64,000 nt of DNA from Flammulina velutipes (GCA_011800155.1 CM022368.1:3596001-3660000), one strand, 5' to 3'; positions 10,967-23,306 are shown, counted from the stretch's first letter. A program made the numbers and translations. Notes: a model not told the origin generated them from the letters alone.

Positions 10967-12611
10967 CTACTTTCGACGTCTATCGTACTGGATCCGAACC
11001 AACGGATCTCTGGCCATTTCAACGTCCTTTAAGGCCCCAGCACACTTCTTCTTCCCCTGGAGCCCCCTCGAACACTGGAAAACGACGTCTAAATCGTCAA
11101 TCTCCTTCACCTCGTCCACCCACATCCTCACATATTCTCCCTTCTTATCATAATCCCAAGCCTGCTTGATCGGGTTGAATCTCCTTGCCCTACCCTCGCC
11201 ATCGCCTCTTGGATCATTCCCCACCCCCGCAACATACTGCCAGTTGCCCCAATTACTCGCCACATCATAGTCAACCAGCATGCTCTCATACCACTCCGCT
11301 CCCAGCCGCCAATCCACACCGAGCCATGTCGCCAAAAAAGAGGCGCAATTCTGACGCGCGCGATTCGAAGTATATCCAGTGGCTGCAAGCTCTCTCATGC
11401 TCGCATCCACCAGCCCAATCCCCGTCGTACCGGCCAAGAAGCGCTCAACCTTCCTTGGCTCGTCCGCGGCTGCCTTCCACTCTATCTTCGTGTGCTTCCC
11501 GTGGTCCTGCTCCCCACGGAACCCATGCACCGAGAATAACGCTGAACCATACTTTCTCGCGCAAAGCTTCATATAGTCCCGCCACAAGAGCTCGAAGCGC
11601 ATCGCAGCCGTCCCTTTGTTCTCGCCTGTGTTCCAGCACACCTCTTCGAATTCCACCATCATGTGGTTGATCTGTCTTGCTGTGATACACCCAAGAGCAA
11701 GGTAGCCAGAGAGCTTGGAGGAAAAGTCCTCTCCGATCATCTCGTTGCGAGTGTCTTTGTATTTGGTCATGGCGCCTGATGAGAGGAGGTGAAGGAGGCG
11801 GGTACGAGCATGAGATTCGCCGCCGATGAAGGGATGTGCCGTCTGGGGAGACAGCGCAGGGGAAATCCCCAAAGGCCGTAGTAGTGCTTGGGTGAGCTCT
11901 GGCAAAGATGAGGGTATCTCGAAGGGAGCCTCTTGAGGCGGGAGATCGTCGGGAAGTGGCGGAAGGGTCCCAGAGGACGGTGGTAATGGCTTGCGTATAT
12001 TGTCACGTAGCGGTTCGACCGACTTTCGAAACGATGTGAATACATCCGGAAGGTCCGACGGCTTCATAGGCAGATCGTCGCTGGGACTAGGTCAATTTCG
12101 AACACTCAAACGCACGTGAATCTCACTTGTGAATAAGTGTATCTTCCGCGTCCCAGACTTTCCAATCGACCTTCGCGTTTTGTACCACTCGCCGTACTTT
12201 GCCCTCTTCAATAATCTCTTCAGTCGCCCAGTCGCGCGACATCCAGACAGCCCCGCGTTTTCCTTTCAACGCCTCCGAATTGAGTAAACCATCGACGACT
12301 GTGTCCAGTGGCCCAACGCGCACAAGCAAGTCGCTTCCTAATCCCCGTAAAGTATCCTTGAGGTCATAAATCGCCTCAGAAAGAAACTTGACGCGATGAG
12401 GACCGCATCGCCAGAACTTCCCTACCCTCGAGCGAGCTTCTGGATAGGGCGAGATGTTGGATTGTGAGAGGCCGGATACTTCAATTTGGTGTGGCGTGAG
12501 AACGTAGACGGGGATGAGGTGCGTGAAGTTCGCTGAGCGCGACGAGAGGGCGTGAAAGATTGGATTGTCTGCTAGGCGCAGGTCATGTCTGAGGATGTAA
12601 ATGAGGTACAT
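10967..12611 (-). CDS. Cryptochrome DASH / photolyase family protein
   Basis: FAD- and probably methenyl-THF-binding flavoprotein of the CRY-DASH branch, which repairs UV pyrimidine dimers in single-stranded DNA and may sense blue light. The N-terminal Rossmann domain reads MYLIYILRHDLRLADNPIF, then LIPVYVLTPHQIEVSG, typical of DASH. A single intron (GTGAGATTC..CCCAG) joins LIH to DDLPMKPSDLPDVFTSFRK. The FAD domain has PFIGGESHARTRLLHLL, YKDTRNEMIG, SSKLSGYLALGCITARQI, ELLWRDYMKLCARKYG, VDASMRELAATGYTSNRARQ and SNWGNWQYVAGVGNDPRG, all strongly conserved. About 530 residues and apparently intact. The C-terminus ends soon after the FAD domain with a basic RRRK tail, without a long extension. 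Confidence 0.92.
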
Positions 12612-12988
12612 GATGGTAGGAAAGGGAATAACCTGGCGTTGTTTATGTGGCGCGATCGATTTCTGGCGTAATGCGTCATGCAGTCAATGCTATCGCGGCC
12701 TAATTCGGTCGCATTGTCCCGAAAAGCTGAAGCGTACATAACTAGCACAGGAAAAGCTAAGAGAGCCAGAGTCCGAAGAAACTCGAAATGTCATGAAAAG
12801 CAGACGAGAGCATTTGAGATAACTATGTATACAATGAAAACTGTCAATGGGTACCAGGCGAGATATTAACACTACAACATTATTAGATAGCCGTGCATAG
12901 ACGACGCACCAACCCCTTCCCTCTGAGTCTCCAACTCCCTCAGGCAAACCGCAAATTACAAACGACCGAACAAGAACTCCGAACATCG
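12612..12988. other. Intergenic region, photolyase promoter side
   Basis: About 375 bp between the photolyase start and the end of the CK1-like gene on the same strand. Only short frames; nothing recognised. Confidence 0.5.
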
Positions 12989-14314
12989 CTACCGTTTTGC
13001 GTGACGATGTGTCGTCTTCTCATTGCTGGAACTGGCGTTGTCCATTCTTCGTTTTCGGCAAGCCTCACAAAACCTCCCACCAGTGGTGGCCTCTTCAGCC
13101 GGTGCCGCTTCGCCTGATGACGCAGGTGAATCCGGCGTGGGGACTGTCCAATCAAAAACGCCATCGTACTCGACACCCACACGAGATGCCAGTCCTCGGA
13201 AGAGATCACGAAGACCTTCGTAGTCTGGTAAATCATCGAATGATAAAGTTCGTGCGTAGCTGCCGTGATAGATACGTCAGAAAGATATGGAGTAACAAGG
13301 CGAAAGCGTCATACCGATACAGCACGTCGAATTCTGGTGGTAGTCCTTGTGTTAAGTTCTCCTCAGCCTTGAGTTTAGCGTCACGTATAAGGTTCCATGT
13401 TGCTGTTACGGGATTATAGGGGGGATATTCTAAAAAATGAGAGTTAATCGAGAGTTATTGAGGCTTCATAAATACGCACCAGGTGTGCCAGGTGGGGGAT
13501 GTGTCGGAGCGCGAACTTTCCTCCATGGTAAGGTACCTCTTAGGAAATAGATGAGCATGTAGGCCAATGATTCGAGGTCATCTCGTCTCGATGATTCTAG
13601 GTATGAAAATTAGTTCAGTCACTGTCAAGATATAGCGGCACGCGCACCGACACCCAGATGCGTATTGATAGCCGCAAATAACGAGGTCCCCACTCCATGA
13701 ACGTCGTCTTGCTTGTAGGGTATGTGCAGGGCCGTGCGAGAATCGCGAAACTTTTTTGCCAGGCCAAAATCGATGATGTTGACTTGACTGGAAGCTTTGC
13801 CCATGCCCATGACAAAATTGGCTGGTTTTATATCGCGGTGGAGGAGGGAGTGGGAATGTATGTATTGTATTCGGGATATCTAGCCACAATATGAGAACGC
13901 CGTGTGAAGGGGTAGTGAAAAAGGACTCACTAGCTGATCAGCGAGCAGAAGGACTGTTTTTAAGGTGAAGCAGCGGTTGCACACGCGAAAGAGGTCTTCG
14001 AGTGAAGGTCCAAGGAGGTCGATGACCATGACGTTGTAGTCGCCCTGTTTTCCCGAATACATTATCCATGGTACGCCAGGACCGCCCATAAGTCGCTTAT
14101 ATATCTGCGACTCCAAGAGCAGCGGTGACGGGCCCTGGTGGTGTTGAACGTCGGGGTCTGAGTGGCGTCGGCGTCGTCGTTTCGTCTCTGAGGGCTCCAG
14201 CTTGATGGCCACAGCTTTGCCGGCGACATTGTGCGTGCCCAGAAATACGGTGCCGCATCCTCCATTTGCAATTTCCTGTTCGAGGCGATATTTTCCGCCG
14301 AATGTGTACTCCAT
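12989..14314 (-). CDS. Casein kinase 1-like serine/threonine kinase with divergent activation segment
   Basis: Protein kinase of the CK1 family. [20 protein letters not shown] starts the domain, with glycine loop [10 protein letters not shown], catalytic Lys in [40 protein letters not shown] and [13 protein letters not shown], all in CK1 style. CK1 enzymes normally have a GTARYASINTHLG-type segment; here it reads [36 protein letters not shown] and LPWRKV follow as expected. The C-terminal tail is short, polar and proline-rich ([14 protein letters not shown]), ending in a basic stretch. At least five introns. The catalytic residues (K, HRD, DFG) are present, so activity is plausible, but substrate recognition may differ from Hrr25/Hhp1-type CK1. 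It could also be a fungal CK1-like paralogue of unknown role. Confidence 0.85.
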
Positions 14315-14952
14315 CGTCGACGTCGACGGCGGCAGTGTCGAGTGGTCGGTGTTGGTCCAACAAAAGGGGTAGTTTCCCACGGTCGCGTCAGAAGTGTTTT
14401 GGCTTGCTTTGGCCTGACACACGATGTCGTGACCAGCGTATGACCCCGGTTTATTGTGTGTCTTTTTCTGGGGATAACCTTTCCTCGTAAAATGGGCAGA
14501 TTGAACGAGAGTACAATGATATATAGTGCGTTGTCCTTCGCCCTGGCTATCAGCGGGAATCTCCTTCTATCCGCTGGCTTGGTTTACACCCGAAAGTATC
14601 ACATTAGCGCTTCCAAGTTCTATGTTTGCTGGCCTCTGATCGGATTGTTCTAACTTGGTCTCCCTCTGGTTTGGTCCTCGTGGTTTACACGAGGACCCGC
14701 TACGCAACACACTTAGCGTCTAATACTCTGCTCAGCAGTCATGTCCACCACATGAGCTCCACTCTTAACTGCGATGTACCAAGTATCCGCCGCTCTATGT
14801 TCGCTTGCTCGTAGAGTGGATTTATTTCGATCGAGCTTCATTCCATAATTACTCTTCTGCGTTCTGGTTGTACAGTCCTAGCGACGCTCTCATAACCGAC
14901 CGTCACTCTTTAAGATCAGATGCCGTGTCCTTCCTTCCCAATAACATCACAT
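14315..14952. other. Intergenic region upstream of the CK1-like gene
   Basis: About 640 bp between the CK1-like start and the twinfilin stop. It holds an imperfect inverted motif GGTTTACAC..GTGGTTTACACGAGGACC near 14580-14700. No gene was supported. Confidence 0.4.
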
Positions 14953-16188
14953 CTATCGTCTTCTAGGCGGGCCCTTCGGCTTCGCGAAAGGCTTGTTCTC
15001 ACCGCTGTCCAATCTACCAGTGGGAACAACTGTCGTAATCCCGACCTCTGACTTCAAATATTCCTCGGTCAACTCTTGAGGCTCTGATGTCTCCACTTTA
15101 CGAGGGATGAGATTTGATGTGGTGAAAAGTGGCTTCGCCAACAGCGGGACAGTAAGGCATCCAGAAGAGTACATCATCCGAAATCTGACAGGCGACTGCT
15201 GTGGACAACAATAAATGAAGACTAGTACGACCATGAGCATCATGGAAGCGCTGGGCCGCAGACTGTTACACTTACCAATGTCGCGCCGTGGAGGAGTGGA
15301 TGTTTGAGGCCATGCAAAGAATGCGTAACACGGTTCGTCTCGCGGAAGCGCATTTGGAAGATCATCGACCGTGGTATCGGTTGCAGATTTAAGCACCAAT
15401 CGCTCGCCTTTAGCATCAACACTCTATCACAAGTGGTCAGTCAAGCGACCTCAATCATAGAAAGCGTGACCCACGAGGACGACTAACCCACTTTCATCTC
15501 CACTATCCAACCGCTTCAGAGCGTCTTCCACACCTTCTGCCCATTGCCAACCAACAGGTGACGATCTGACATGACTAGCTTCGTATGTAACGCCGCCGGC
15601 CTGACGTTCCGCAGCGCGAACGGTAGCCATCTCCTTCTCTTGGGCGGACATTGGTTTTGGTGCGGCTATACTTCTAAGGTGAGCGGCGTAAGCTTCTGGT
15701 GTGAAGTCTTCTTTAGATGTGGCGAAGATGGTGTCGGTAAAAGTGGTAGATCCAAGCGATCGTAGTAAAGACGTTCGTGACGACGCGTACAACATCTGAG
15801 TCTCCGTCAGCATGGAAAGGACACTATATGGATTATCAAAGCATACCTTGTCTCGTACTTTCGCTGAATCTGGCACATAGTATATGATGAGCCATTCAGC
15901 AGGGGGGTCGTCCAATTTGGTGAGAATGTACGCTGGGGTATCATCCTGGAGAACGTCTGTGTTTTGCAACTTTGGCAAATCATTTACCAGACTTCCTGCC
16001 GCAGGAATTGAGAGATCGTGAACCAGAGATTCTACCCAACGCGTTCAGCATATCATGATTGGTCGAGTGTACGACACCGCACCATTTCGAATAGAAACTT
16101 TGAAGAACCTAATCGACTTGGATTCCACTGCTTCTGAGAACTTCTGCGACAGTTCCGACGAGACGCCAATTCCTGAAGTGGCAGACAT
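14953..16188 (-). CDS. TWF1: Twinfilin (two ADF-homology domains)
   Basis: Actin monomer-binding and filament barbed-end regulator of the cortical cytoskeleton. Start MSATSGIGVSSELSQKFSE leads into ADF-H domain 1 (VESKSIRFFKVSIRN, DDTPAYILTKLDD, EWLIIYYVPDSAKVRDK, MLYASSRTSLLRSLGS). The linker is typical (PEAYAAHLRS, MSAQEKEMATVRAAER). ADF-H domain 2 continues through EDALKRL, SVDAKGERLVLKSATDTTVD, PCYAFFAWPQ and SPVRFRMMYSSG. The tail ends in KPFAKPKGPPRRR, the basic motif that binds capping protein and phosphoinositides in twinfilins. Five or so introns of about 50 bp were traced. The ATG at 16186-16188 is chosen because it opens directly into the first domain. Nothing is missing. Confidence 0.92.
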
Positions 16189-17131
16189 GATGGTGGATGT
16201 TGATTGGAACCCGCGCGCCGCCACGCTGAGAAGATGGGGTAAAGCGGACCGGGATTCCGGAGGACCCTTCATAAGCTCGAAATTTTCTTCTATGTTCTTC
16301 CATCACCACCACCAACGACGTGAGTACTATTTCCTTCTTCCCTTTCGGTGTGATGATTTCATATATAACCATACTTTACCACATTCCGAACATAACGTGT
16401 GGAATACTTTATCGATTTCAGCCTTGTCTGACTTTCGCTGTTTTGTCGCCTTTGGATCTTTTTGCTGATTTTTCTTCTTTTCGTAGTGCTTCTACTCGAC
16501 ACTTCCCTTCGTGGCTCCTTCCCCCAACTTCCATGTACGTTATTCTTCTTCGGCGCGCCAGATATCGCGATGATCTTTATTCGATGGGCGGACACGAATG
16601 CCCCTCTGTCTATACCAAAGTCTCCCCGTGTACAAAAAGGGAGATGGACGGGGGTGCTTGCTGAAATGCATCGAACTCTGACTCTATCTGGCGCTCTTCT
16701 CTTTTTCTTACACATCGCTAATCTTTTTTCTCAGACTCACGTCACGACGACTTTGTGCTATATCATTGAGCACCATTAAATTCATTGTACATACCAATCG
16801 CATTATCTTCCTCATCTACACACCTTGAAGCTTGAAAAAAACTTGCTAATCGTCGCGAGCACTTCAAAAACTGCACCAGCGTGCACGATAGTTTCCAAAA
16901 TCACTCAGCCCCTTGCTTTTAAAAGGTATGTATCCTGAACGACGCATTCAAATATTATTTGTACTACAATTTCACAAGTCGACGTCTTCAGTGTCGAATA
17001 TCGTTAGATGGGGAATAAGCCGGAGGGCAAGAATAGCGAGGAGGTGTAGACGTTGCTGCCTGTACGTTTTGAGGATTCGTATCCTCGCTAATGCTCCAAG
17101 TTAGTCGACTTCACAGAATCAAAGGAAGCTC
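16189..17131. other. Intergenic region between twinfilin and UGT-B
   Basis: About 940 bp with pyrimidine-rich plus-strand stretches and short frames only. No gene, repeat or RNA was recognised. Confidence 0.5.
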
Positions 17132-20100
17132 TTACTTCAAGTTCACTGACTGTGCGAATGACCAACGACTTCCGGTATCCACTCCCCTAACCGATTCCGT
17201 GTAGGATGTCGAACTTGGTGAATAGGATCCCGAGCCGCGCGACATCCCCGGACGGTCGAAATCGACGGCTCTGCCCTTTCCCTTGGAGTCCTTGCTGCCT
17301 TTGTATAATTGCCTTCGCTGCTCGAGTGTCGAGATGGAGTTGCTGAAAGCTTTCATAATCGCCAGACGTTCCTCGGGTGTACTCGCGGCAGCTTCATCTT
17401 TGCCTTGTTGGATGCGAATGGCTTTCCGTCGCTTCGCGTTCTTGCGCGAAGTGTCTGACTTCAGACTTTCCCATGCACCGTGTAACGGGTGCGCTACAAG
17501 GGCAGCCATACCTGAAACTGGACGTACGCCAAGATTTGCGACTGAAGAAGGAGGTTAATTTCATGAACCAAATAACATGGGTTCGAATACTCACGACCTC
17601 GAGCGGATCCTTTGATGGCACCAAGAGGCCCCTCTTCCATGCCTCCTCTTATAGGTTCCTTGACCAAACCGACCAGGCCATCGTACATACCATACGCAAG
17701 CGCCTAAAATGATGTGAGATGAGATGACTATGGACGATCAAAGGAGTTCACACATGCCTTTCCACCTTCCTTCAACCCGCTGCTTATGCCCGTAACCTTC
17801 TTTGCCTTTCGAGTACGAGCGCCATACAGTTCTGGTACATTCTGAAATCCTTCGTTTGCGCCATGGATAATCTTAACGGCAGCTACGCACGTGCATCAGC
17901 ATTGTCCAGATACAGAACACAAATACTGACTGTCAGGAATCGCAGTTAGACCAGGAGCAGTCGAGGTACTACAAATTTCAAGCTTAATGTGTGGTAAGTT
18001 GATAGAATAGGATGAAGTAACACGCACGAGAATATTTCGCCCATGGCTGGAGAATAGTCGTTGAGGTAACGGAAAGCGGTATTTGTGATGGGTGTGTTGG
18101 CCTGCGCTTGATTATATGCATCGTGGGTTGCTGTCGACTGGTTAGAGCGAGAAGACTAAAGCGAGAGGCGAGGTTACTTACCGAACAACTTCAACGAGTC
18201 CATATCAACTTGGCCTCTTTCAGAGAGCGCCTGAGCAGCAAAGCAGCTCAAACGGAGGTACTTGTGGTCGTCAGAATATAACACGACGAGGCAGGAACTT
18301 GGAATTCACATATTTCTTAGACCACCACACAGCTGCGCGGGAGGGATCAAGGTCGCATCTGATGTCATCCAATGGCATGTGGTGGTAGAAGCTAAGGGCA
18401 CCACGGTTGACACCGTCCTATGAAGTATTATTTCAGCCCCAAATGTGTTATTGATAAACCAAGAGAAGCTTACCTCCTTGTAGATCTTATTCGCTAGATC
18501 TCGCGCTGCTGACCTTGCGGAAGGTGTTGTTGCAGACACAATAGCAGTTGCCAAACTCTCTGTGGTGAGGTTTTCGGGTGATAGAGGTGCTGGCCCAGCT
18601 CCCGCTTTTTCTATCATATTACCCCAGAATATCTGATCGCCGGACAATGGCACCACTACAGTAGGCAGTCCTTTGGACAGTCCTGCCGCCGTGGTTCCAG
18701 CGTCTCCGTGATGAATAACAGCGGCAACACGCCCCTCGTCGAGTAACCAGTCGCGTGGGACATTCTTCAAGATGAAAAGGTGTGCGGGAATGGGGATTTC
18801 TTCAAGAGGACCCTAAGGACGCATTATTAGCATGACACGGAGAATAGAACAGAGATCCCTTACCCATCCTATAGACACTAATGCACGAACACCAGCCTGT
18901 CTTGTAGCCTCAATGATGGTATCTTGAACATTTGGATTAATTAAAGCTCCAGTGAAACGTTGAATCTCCTTACTAGTCATTGCAACTGGATCATCGACGA
19001 CGACAGATCCGAATCCCACATAAATTGGTGGAGGGCCGCCCGCCAAGAATTCAGCCAGATCGGAGGGTGGGATGTAATCTGATATCCAGTCCGTGGAACA
19101 AATCCCAGCGATATCTGAAAGTTTGTGAATTAGCAGTCGACAAACTCTTCACAATGGGTCGCTACCTATCTCGGGAATCCAATCGACGGGTTTGGGAATG
19201 AGTGCAGAACTTATGAAGTACGTCCATGGAACACGAAGAGTATCCAGAATTCCTGGACCTGATGTCACGGACAGCGGCTCCAGACCAAGCGTCTTCGTAC
19301 GGAAATCGTTGACTGAGTCACCCAATCTGTGAACAGATGTTGTCAGAGGATGTGAGATGTGGGCTGAGGAAAGCTGCATACACTTGCCACGCTAAGAGTT
19401 CAGTGAGGTGATAGCTCAGGTAGTTTGTCAAGTGCGGTTCTACATTTGAATGTTTTACGTTGACCAAAGGGTGCGCAAAGGAAGAGGTAGGAGTCCTAAG
19501 TGAGAAATGCTATTCATTGTTCTGTTGGCACCGAGGTAAGCAGGACTGACCAAGGTGTGGCTAGTCGAGAAGTCAGATGGCGAGAGACTTGGGAAAGGTT
19601 GGGAGAAAATACGTACTAGAGGTCATCACTAGTGGAATACCCAATGCTTCTGCACAATGAACATGAGCCAAAGCTGAGGGGTTCGAAATAATCGCGTCAG
19701 CAAAGAATGCCTTCTGACTCTCGTGACATGGCGCATAACAAGCCGCCCAACAACCATGCATCATCTATGAGTCGAACTCGTCAATAAATCTGGACACTGC
19801 ATAACCAAAGCACACACTTCCGAGAGCATCTTTTTCTTCTGTTTCATATCACCGGCTTTCGAGGGGGACTCTATTCCAGGTATCATGGCGCTTCCAAGAT
19901 CGTTAGAGCTACCACCAATGTCGAAAAACTCGAGGTCGCTGTCCATGACAAGAGCCCGGAAAGTCGCATGAGTAGCAACGCGGACGCGATGTCCGTCTAT
20001 CTGAATGCGTTTTCCTAAAGCGATACATGGCTGAAGGTCGTCTGAATAGGGACGTAATGAAAATAGTAGTTGCAAGAGATGGTCTGTGCTTACCGTGACT

Positions 20101-20476
20101 GCCTGCGATCATAATGACAATGTTCATCCTAGGCACTTGTTTGGTGTACGGATCGAAATGGTCTAGATCTACGGGAGGGGTGGGTATGACCTGGGGAAGC
20201 TCTGGCAGCCTCTTCAAATCCAGTTCGATGTCAATGCGGCCATTCTCAGTTACGAACGCAGATGAGCCCAATGCTTCTTGCGTGACGGAATGAGCACCAA
20301 AAAGAGGATCTACTTCATGTTGAGAAAAGAAACAATTGATAACACAGGAGTAGCTTGCCTTTCAGGGTGCTCTCCCGAGAAGTAGAAGGAGTGAATTCGT
20401 GGGAATGGTATTCTGGTGGCGCCTGGAGGATAGTAGTCGGGGATTTACGGTCGCTGGCGCTTTCTGGGAGTATCAT
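17132..20476 (-). CDS. UGT80-like sterol glucosyltransferase, copy B (divergent donor box)
   Basis: Paralogue of UGT-A and UGT-C. Starts MILPESASDRKSPTTIL. Order of motifs: [66 protein letters not shown], then [13 protein letters not shown] and the sugar-nucleotide box. The box reads [20 protein letters not shown] and VVPLSGDQIFWGN: the second Gly of the usual GGAGTT is Asp, and FFGDQ is LSGDQ. The loop FFDIGGSSNDLGSAMIPGIE is shorter than in A and C, which have [17 protein letters not shown] followed by an intron; here that intron and some codons are gone. The C-terminal extension is present (MAALVAHPLHGAWESLKS, TLEQRRQLYKGSK). It retains the coding helix EIQRFTGALINPNVQD that is intron-like in A and C. 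Probably expressed, but activity is uncertain because of the donor-site change. Confidence 0.82.
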
Positions 20477-21049
20477 ATTGTGGTGGTTCTAGAAGAACCT
20501 GTGCTTAGGGGAGGCGCCAGTATTATGTAGCTCTCGCTCTCTCTTCGCTTAGAGCTGCGGAAGAGAAAACCAACAAACAAACGTGAGTCAGCGCAGATAT
20601 GCAGACCGAATACTCATCGACATTACACATAAGTTGGTGGTCATCGTGGTTCAGGCGTACGATGAAGAGAAAATGTCGTAGCAAAATCGAAGAACAATCG
20701 TGTTTTTCAAATTCTTTTTAGAGTCAAATGGCTACATCGGTGGTGGTTATTGGGGTACCTCTCCGTTGACATTCGAGTAGATGCAAGGTAACTTGACCAA
20801 CCCAAGTGAGTGCAGAACATTCGTCGATCGTCGTGGTCGTTGAGCAAGATCATGATGCACCTCCGGGCCGGGCCCATACACTTCAAATTTTACCTTTTCA
20901 TCCTGTTCTCTGTCCACCGACCAGCCACCGACCCGCCCAGTTTGAAATGTTTTTAGACCTAAAAACGGTGGCTAACAGCAGTTCATGCCCCAACTGGGTA
21001 GCATCGTTTCGGCTGTTGGTTTGTATTTCTTCATAGATTTTATGAAGGC
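20477..21049. other. Intergenic region upstream of UGT-B
   Basis: About 570 bp. It carries TGGTGGTT and similar direct motifs near 20480-20490 and 20740, also seen upstream of UGT-C (28455-28560). These may be shared promoter remnants. No gene supported. Confidence 0.35.
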
Positions 21050-21190
21050 TCTGCGCCCACCACCTGGCCTGGGGGTTGCCACATCGTACTTGAACGCACT
21101 GGACCCAAATACCTTTATCTCTCTGGCCGCCCCATTCACATCGTCTCTCGCATGCTATGCACTACCGGATAGCAAGTACGAACGACGGCA
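21050..21190 (-). pseudogene. Epoxide hydrolase gene remnant 1
   Basis: Plus-strand bases 21057-21183 align well with 23467-23618 of the intact epoxide hydrolase gene. Shared runs include TACTTGAACGCACTGGA and CTCTCTGGCCGCCCCATTC. An 18-bp gap corresponds to the piece encoding part of EVKVIGKEVAF. The orientation is the same as the intact gene (minus), and the frame is broken. It is a decayed partial duplicate. Confidence 0.7.
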
Positions 21191-21394
21191 ACCCATGGAG
21201 TCATACATTTCTTTGCAGGCTTATACCCTAGGTTCCTCAGGCTCTAGCTCGGCTACTTCGAACGAAGAGCTTCATGGCCTGATCCCCTCAGTAAATATTC
21301 TCCAGCGTCGAACTGGTGTATAGTCGTCTTACATAGAGGCAAAGATGATTTGTCAGATCTACCAGCCTTCAGATTGGTGCATCACAGAAGAGAA

Positions 21395-21475
21395 GCTCGC
21401 TCATTCGAAAATACCGCATACGGGCACATGCGGGGACATGCAAAAACTGGTTCAAGAGCAAATTTGGACACGCTT
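21395..21475 (+). pseudogene. Epoxide hydrolase gene remnant 2 (opposite orientation)
   Basis: Plus-strand sequence around 21434-21472 reads MQ-NWFKSKFGHA after one extra A. It matches HMQNWFKNEFGYA of the intact enzyme, and GAAGAGAAGCTCGCTCA upstream resembles SEKARMA. Because it is on the plus strand while remnant 1 is on the minus strand, the old copy was broken and partly inverted. Confidence 0.5.
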
Positions 21476-21753
21476 CGTCACTGCTGATGCAGATGCGGCG
21501 TAACATGAAATCGGTATCTCTGTCAATGTCATGGAAGATGGATGTAAGTTCTACACCCCAAACTCTTTAGTCATCTCATTGAAATACGCTTACAGGTTCT
21601 CCAAAGCTTCGGCTTAACTTGGTGCCTATGCACGCACTAAGCGCCACAGAAATTGAATGGACCCGGAATAACACAGACTTCGCTGACATTTAATTCGTCC
21701 CTACAAAAGCAGGAGCTCGAGCAGACTATCTCCATAACCATAAGACGATTACA

Positions 21754-23157
21754 ATGGCTCCCATCCAAAACTCTGCAGTGGTATTCAACGAAATTCCTTC
21801 TGGTACGGACTTCTCTTTACTTGTGACATCGTCACTAACTAATATGTTGTAGGCTATCCTGAGCCTGGGAAGACAACCGTCTATGACACGAATAAGACGA
21901 TCGACATTGACACCGTCGAACTCAACGGCGGAGTTCTCATTAAAACCCTCGTACTCTCCAACGACCCATACCTACGGGGAAAGATGCGCGACGTGAGCGT
22001 CAAATCATACGCTGTAAGTGACTCTCTTTCTTTCAATCTTGCGGCATAGCTAATTGATCCTGCGCCTCTAGTCCGCGTTCATCCTCGGCGAATCGTATGT
22101 GCTACTCTCATAATTCGAAATACCCTCCTCATTCTCATCATTCCAGCTTGTACAACTATGGTGTAGGGAGAGTCATACGTTCCGAAGACTCTCAAATCAA
22201 AGTCGGGGACCATGTTACCAGTGGCTTCATCAGTAAGTCTATACGTGCGCCTCCAGTCTATTACTGACATGCACTCCAGAATTCCAGGAATACAGCATCA
22301 TTCCGTCTTCTGAGGTGTCTAAATTGACCGTACTGGAGAACAAGGAGAAACTTCCATGGTCAGCATATGTCGGCGTTGCTGGATTACCTGGGCGCACCGC
22401 CTACTTCGCATATAAAGAGTTCTCAAAGGCAAAGAAAGGCGAGACCATCTTCGTTAGTACTGGTGCAGGCGCAGTCGGATCGTATGTCGGCTGTTCTCCT
22501 CATAATTTACTCCTTCTCAACAACCCCCCAGCCTCGTAATTCAACTGGCGAAACTCGACGGGCTCAAAGTCATAGCTTCCGCGGGGTCCGATGAAAAGGT
22601 CCAATTCATGAAAGAACTCGGCGCGGATGTAGCGTTCAACTACAAGAAGACGGACACGGAGGAAGTGTTGCAAAAGGAAGGACCATTGGACATGTATGTC
22701 GAACCTTGACGCTCGAATTTATTATACTAACAGTGGTGCCTGATCAGATATTGGGATAACGTCGGCGGAGCCACCTTGGATTCTGCTCTGGGCAATACCA
22801 ACGTCTTCGCCCGGGTCATTGCGTGTGGGATGATCACGGGATACAACAACCAAGACGGTTACGCCTACAAGGTAAGCGGCTACTGCTTGTTGTTCATCTC
22901 TTATTGATTCAAACACGACATAGAACCTCATCAATATATTTGCAAACAGCTTGAGTATCAATGGATTCCTGGAATGGTTCCTAGCCGACAAGTGGTCCGA
23001 GGCCTTTTATGCAGAGATCCCGGAGAAGATCGCAAGCGGGCAGATCAAATATAGAGAGGAGCGTACATACGGTCTCGAGAGTGTGGGCGAGGCGTTGAGG
23101 AAGATCCAGATGGGTGAGAACGTAGGGAAGAGTGTCATTGTTGTAGCAGAAGACTAG
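21754..23157 (+). CDS. MDR-superfamily NADP-dependent alkenal/2-alkenal reductase-like enzyme
   Basis: Zinc-independent medium-chain dehydrogenase of the leukotriene B4 12-hydroxydehydrogenase / alkenal double-bond reductase type, reducing alpha,beta-unsaturated aldehydes and ketones with NADPH. Start MAPIQNSAVVFNEIPSGYPE. The GroES-like half has VLSNDPYLRGKMRD, LYNYGVGRVIRSEDSQIKVG and GVAGLPGRTAYFAY. The Rossmann half has ETIFVSTGAGAVGS with LVIQLAK (AxxGxxG), GLKVIASAGSDEKV, ELGADVAFNYK, YWDNVGGATLDSAL and VIACGMITGYN. Ends VGKSVIVVAED. About 340 residues in roughly seven exons; no zinc-ligand cysteines. The 3' end is 150 bp from the convergent epoxide hydrolase. Both neighbours handle reactive electrophiles, which hints at a detoxification pair (inference). 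Confidence 0.88.
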
Positions 23158-23306
23158 TGATAGAGAAGATATCAATGCTCATGATTGACTTGAAAACGAG
23201 GACCAGGAAGCATCAGAACTTCTCCGGCGTAGTCCCCGGGTGTGAACAGGATTCAGAGATATAATAATTCTCGTTTCTATTGCAGCTCGAGTAACCCGCG
23301 TCTCTT

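Noticed and set aside
16462..16779. Plus-strand frame starting with a hydrophobic stretch (MLIFLLFVVLLLDTSL)
   Set aside because: Pyrimidine-rich DNA gives chance hydrophobic residues; there is no further domain, splice pattern or homologue, and it lies in the twinfilin upstream region.
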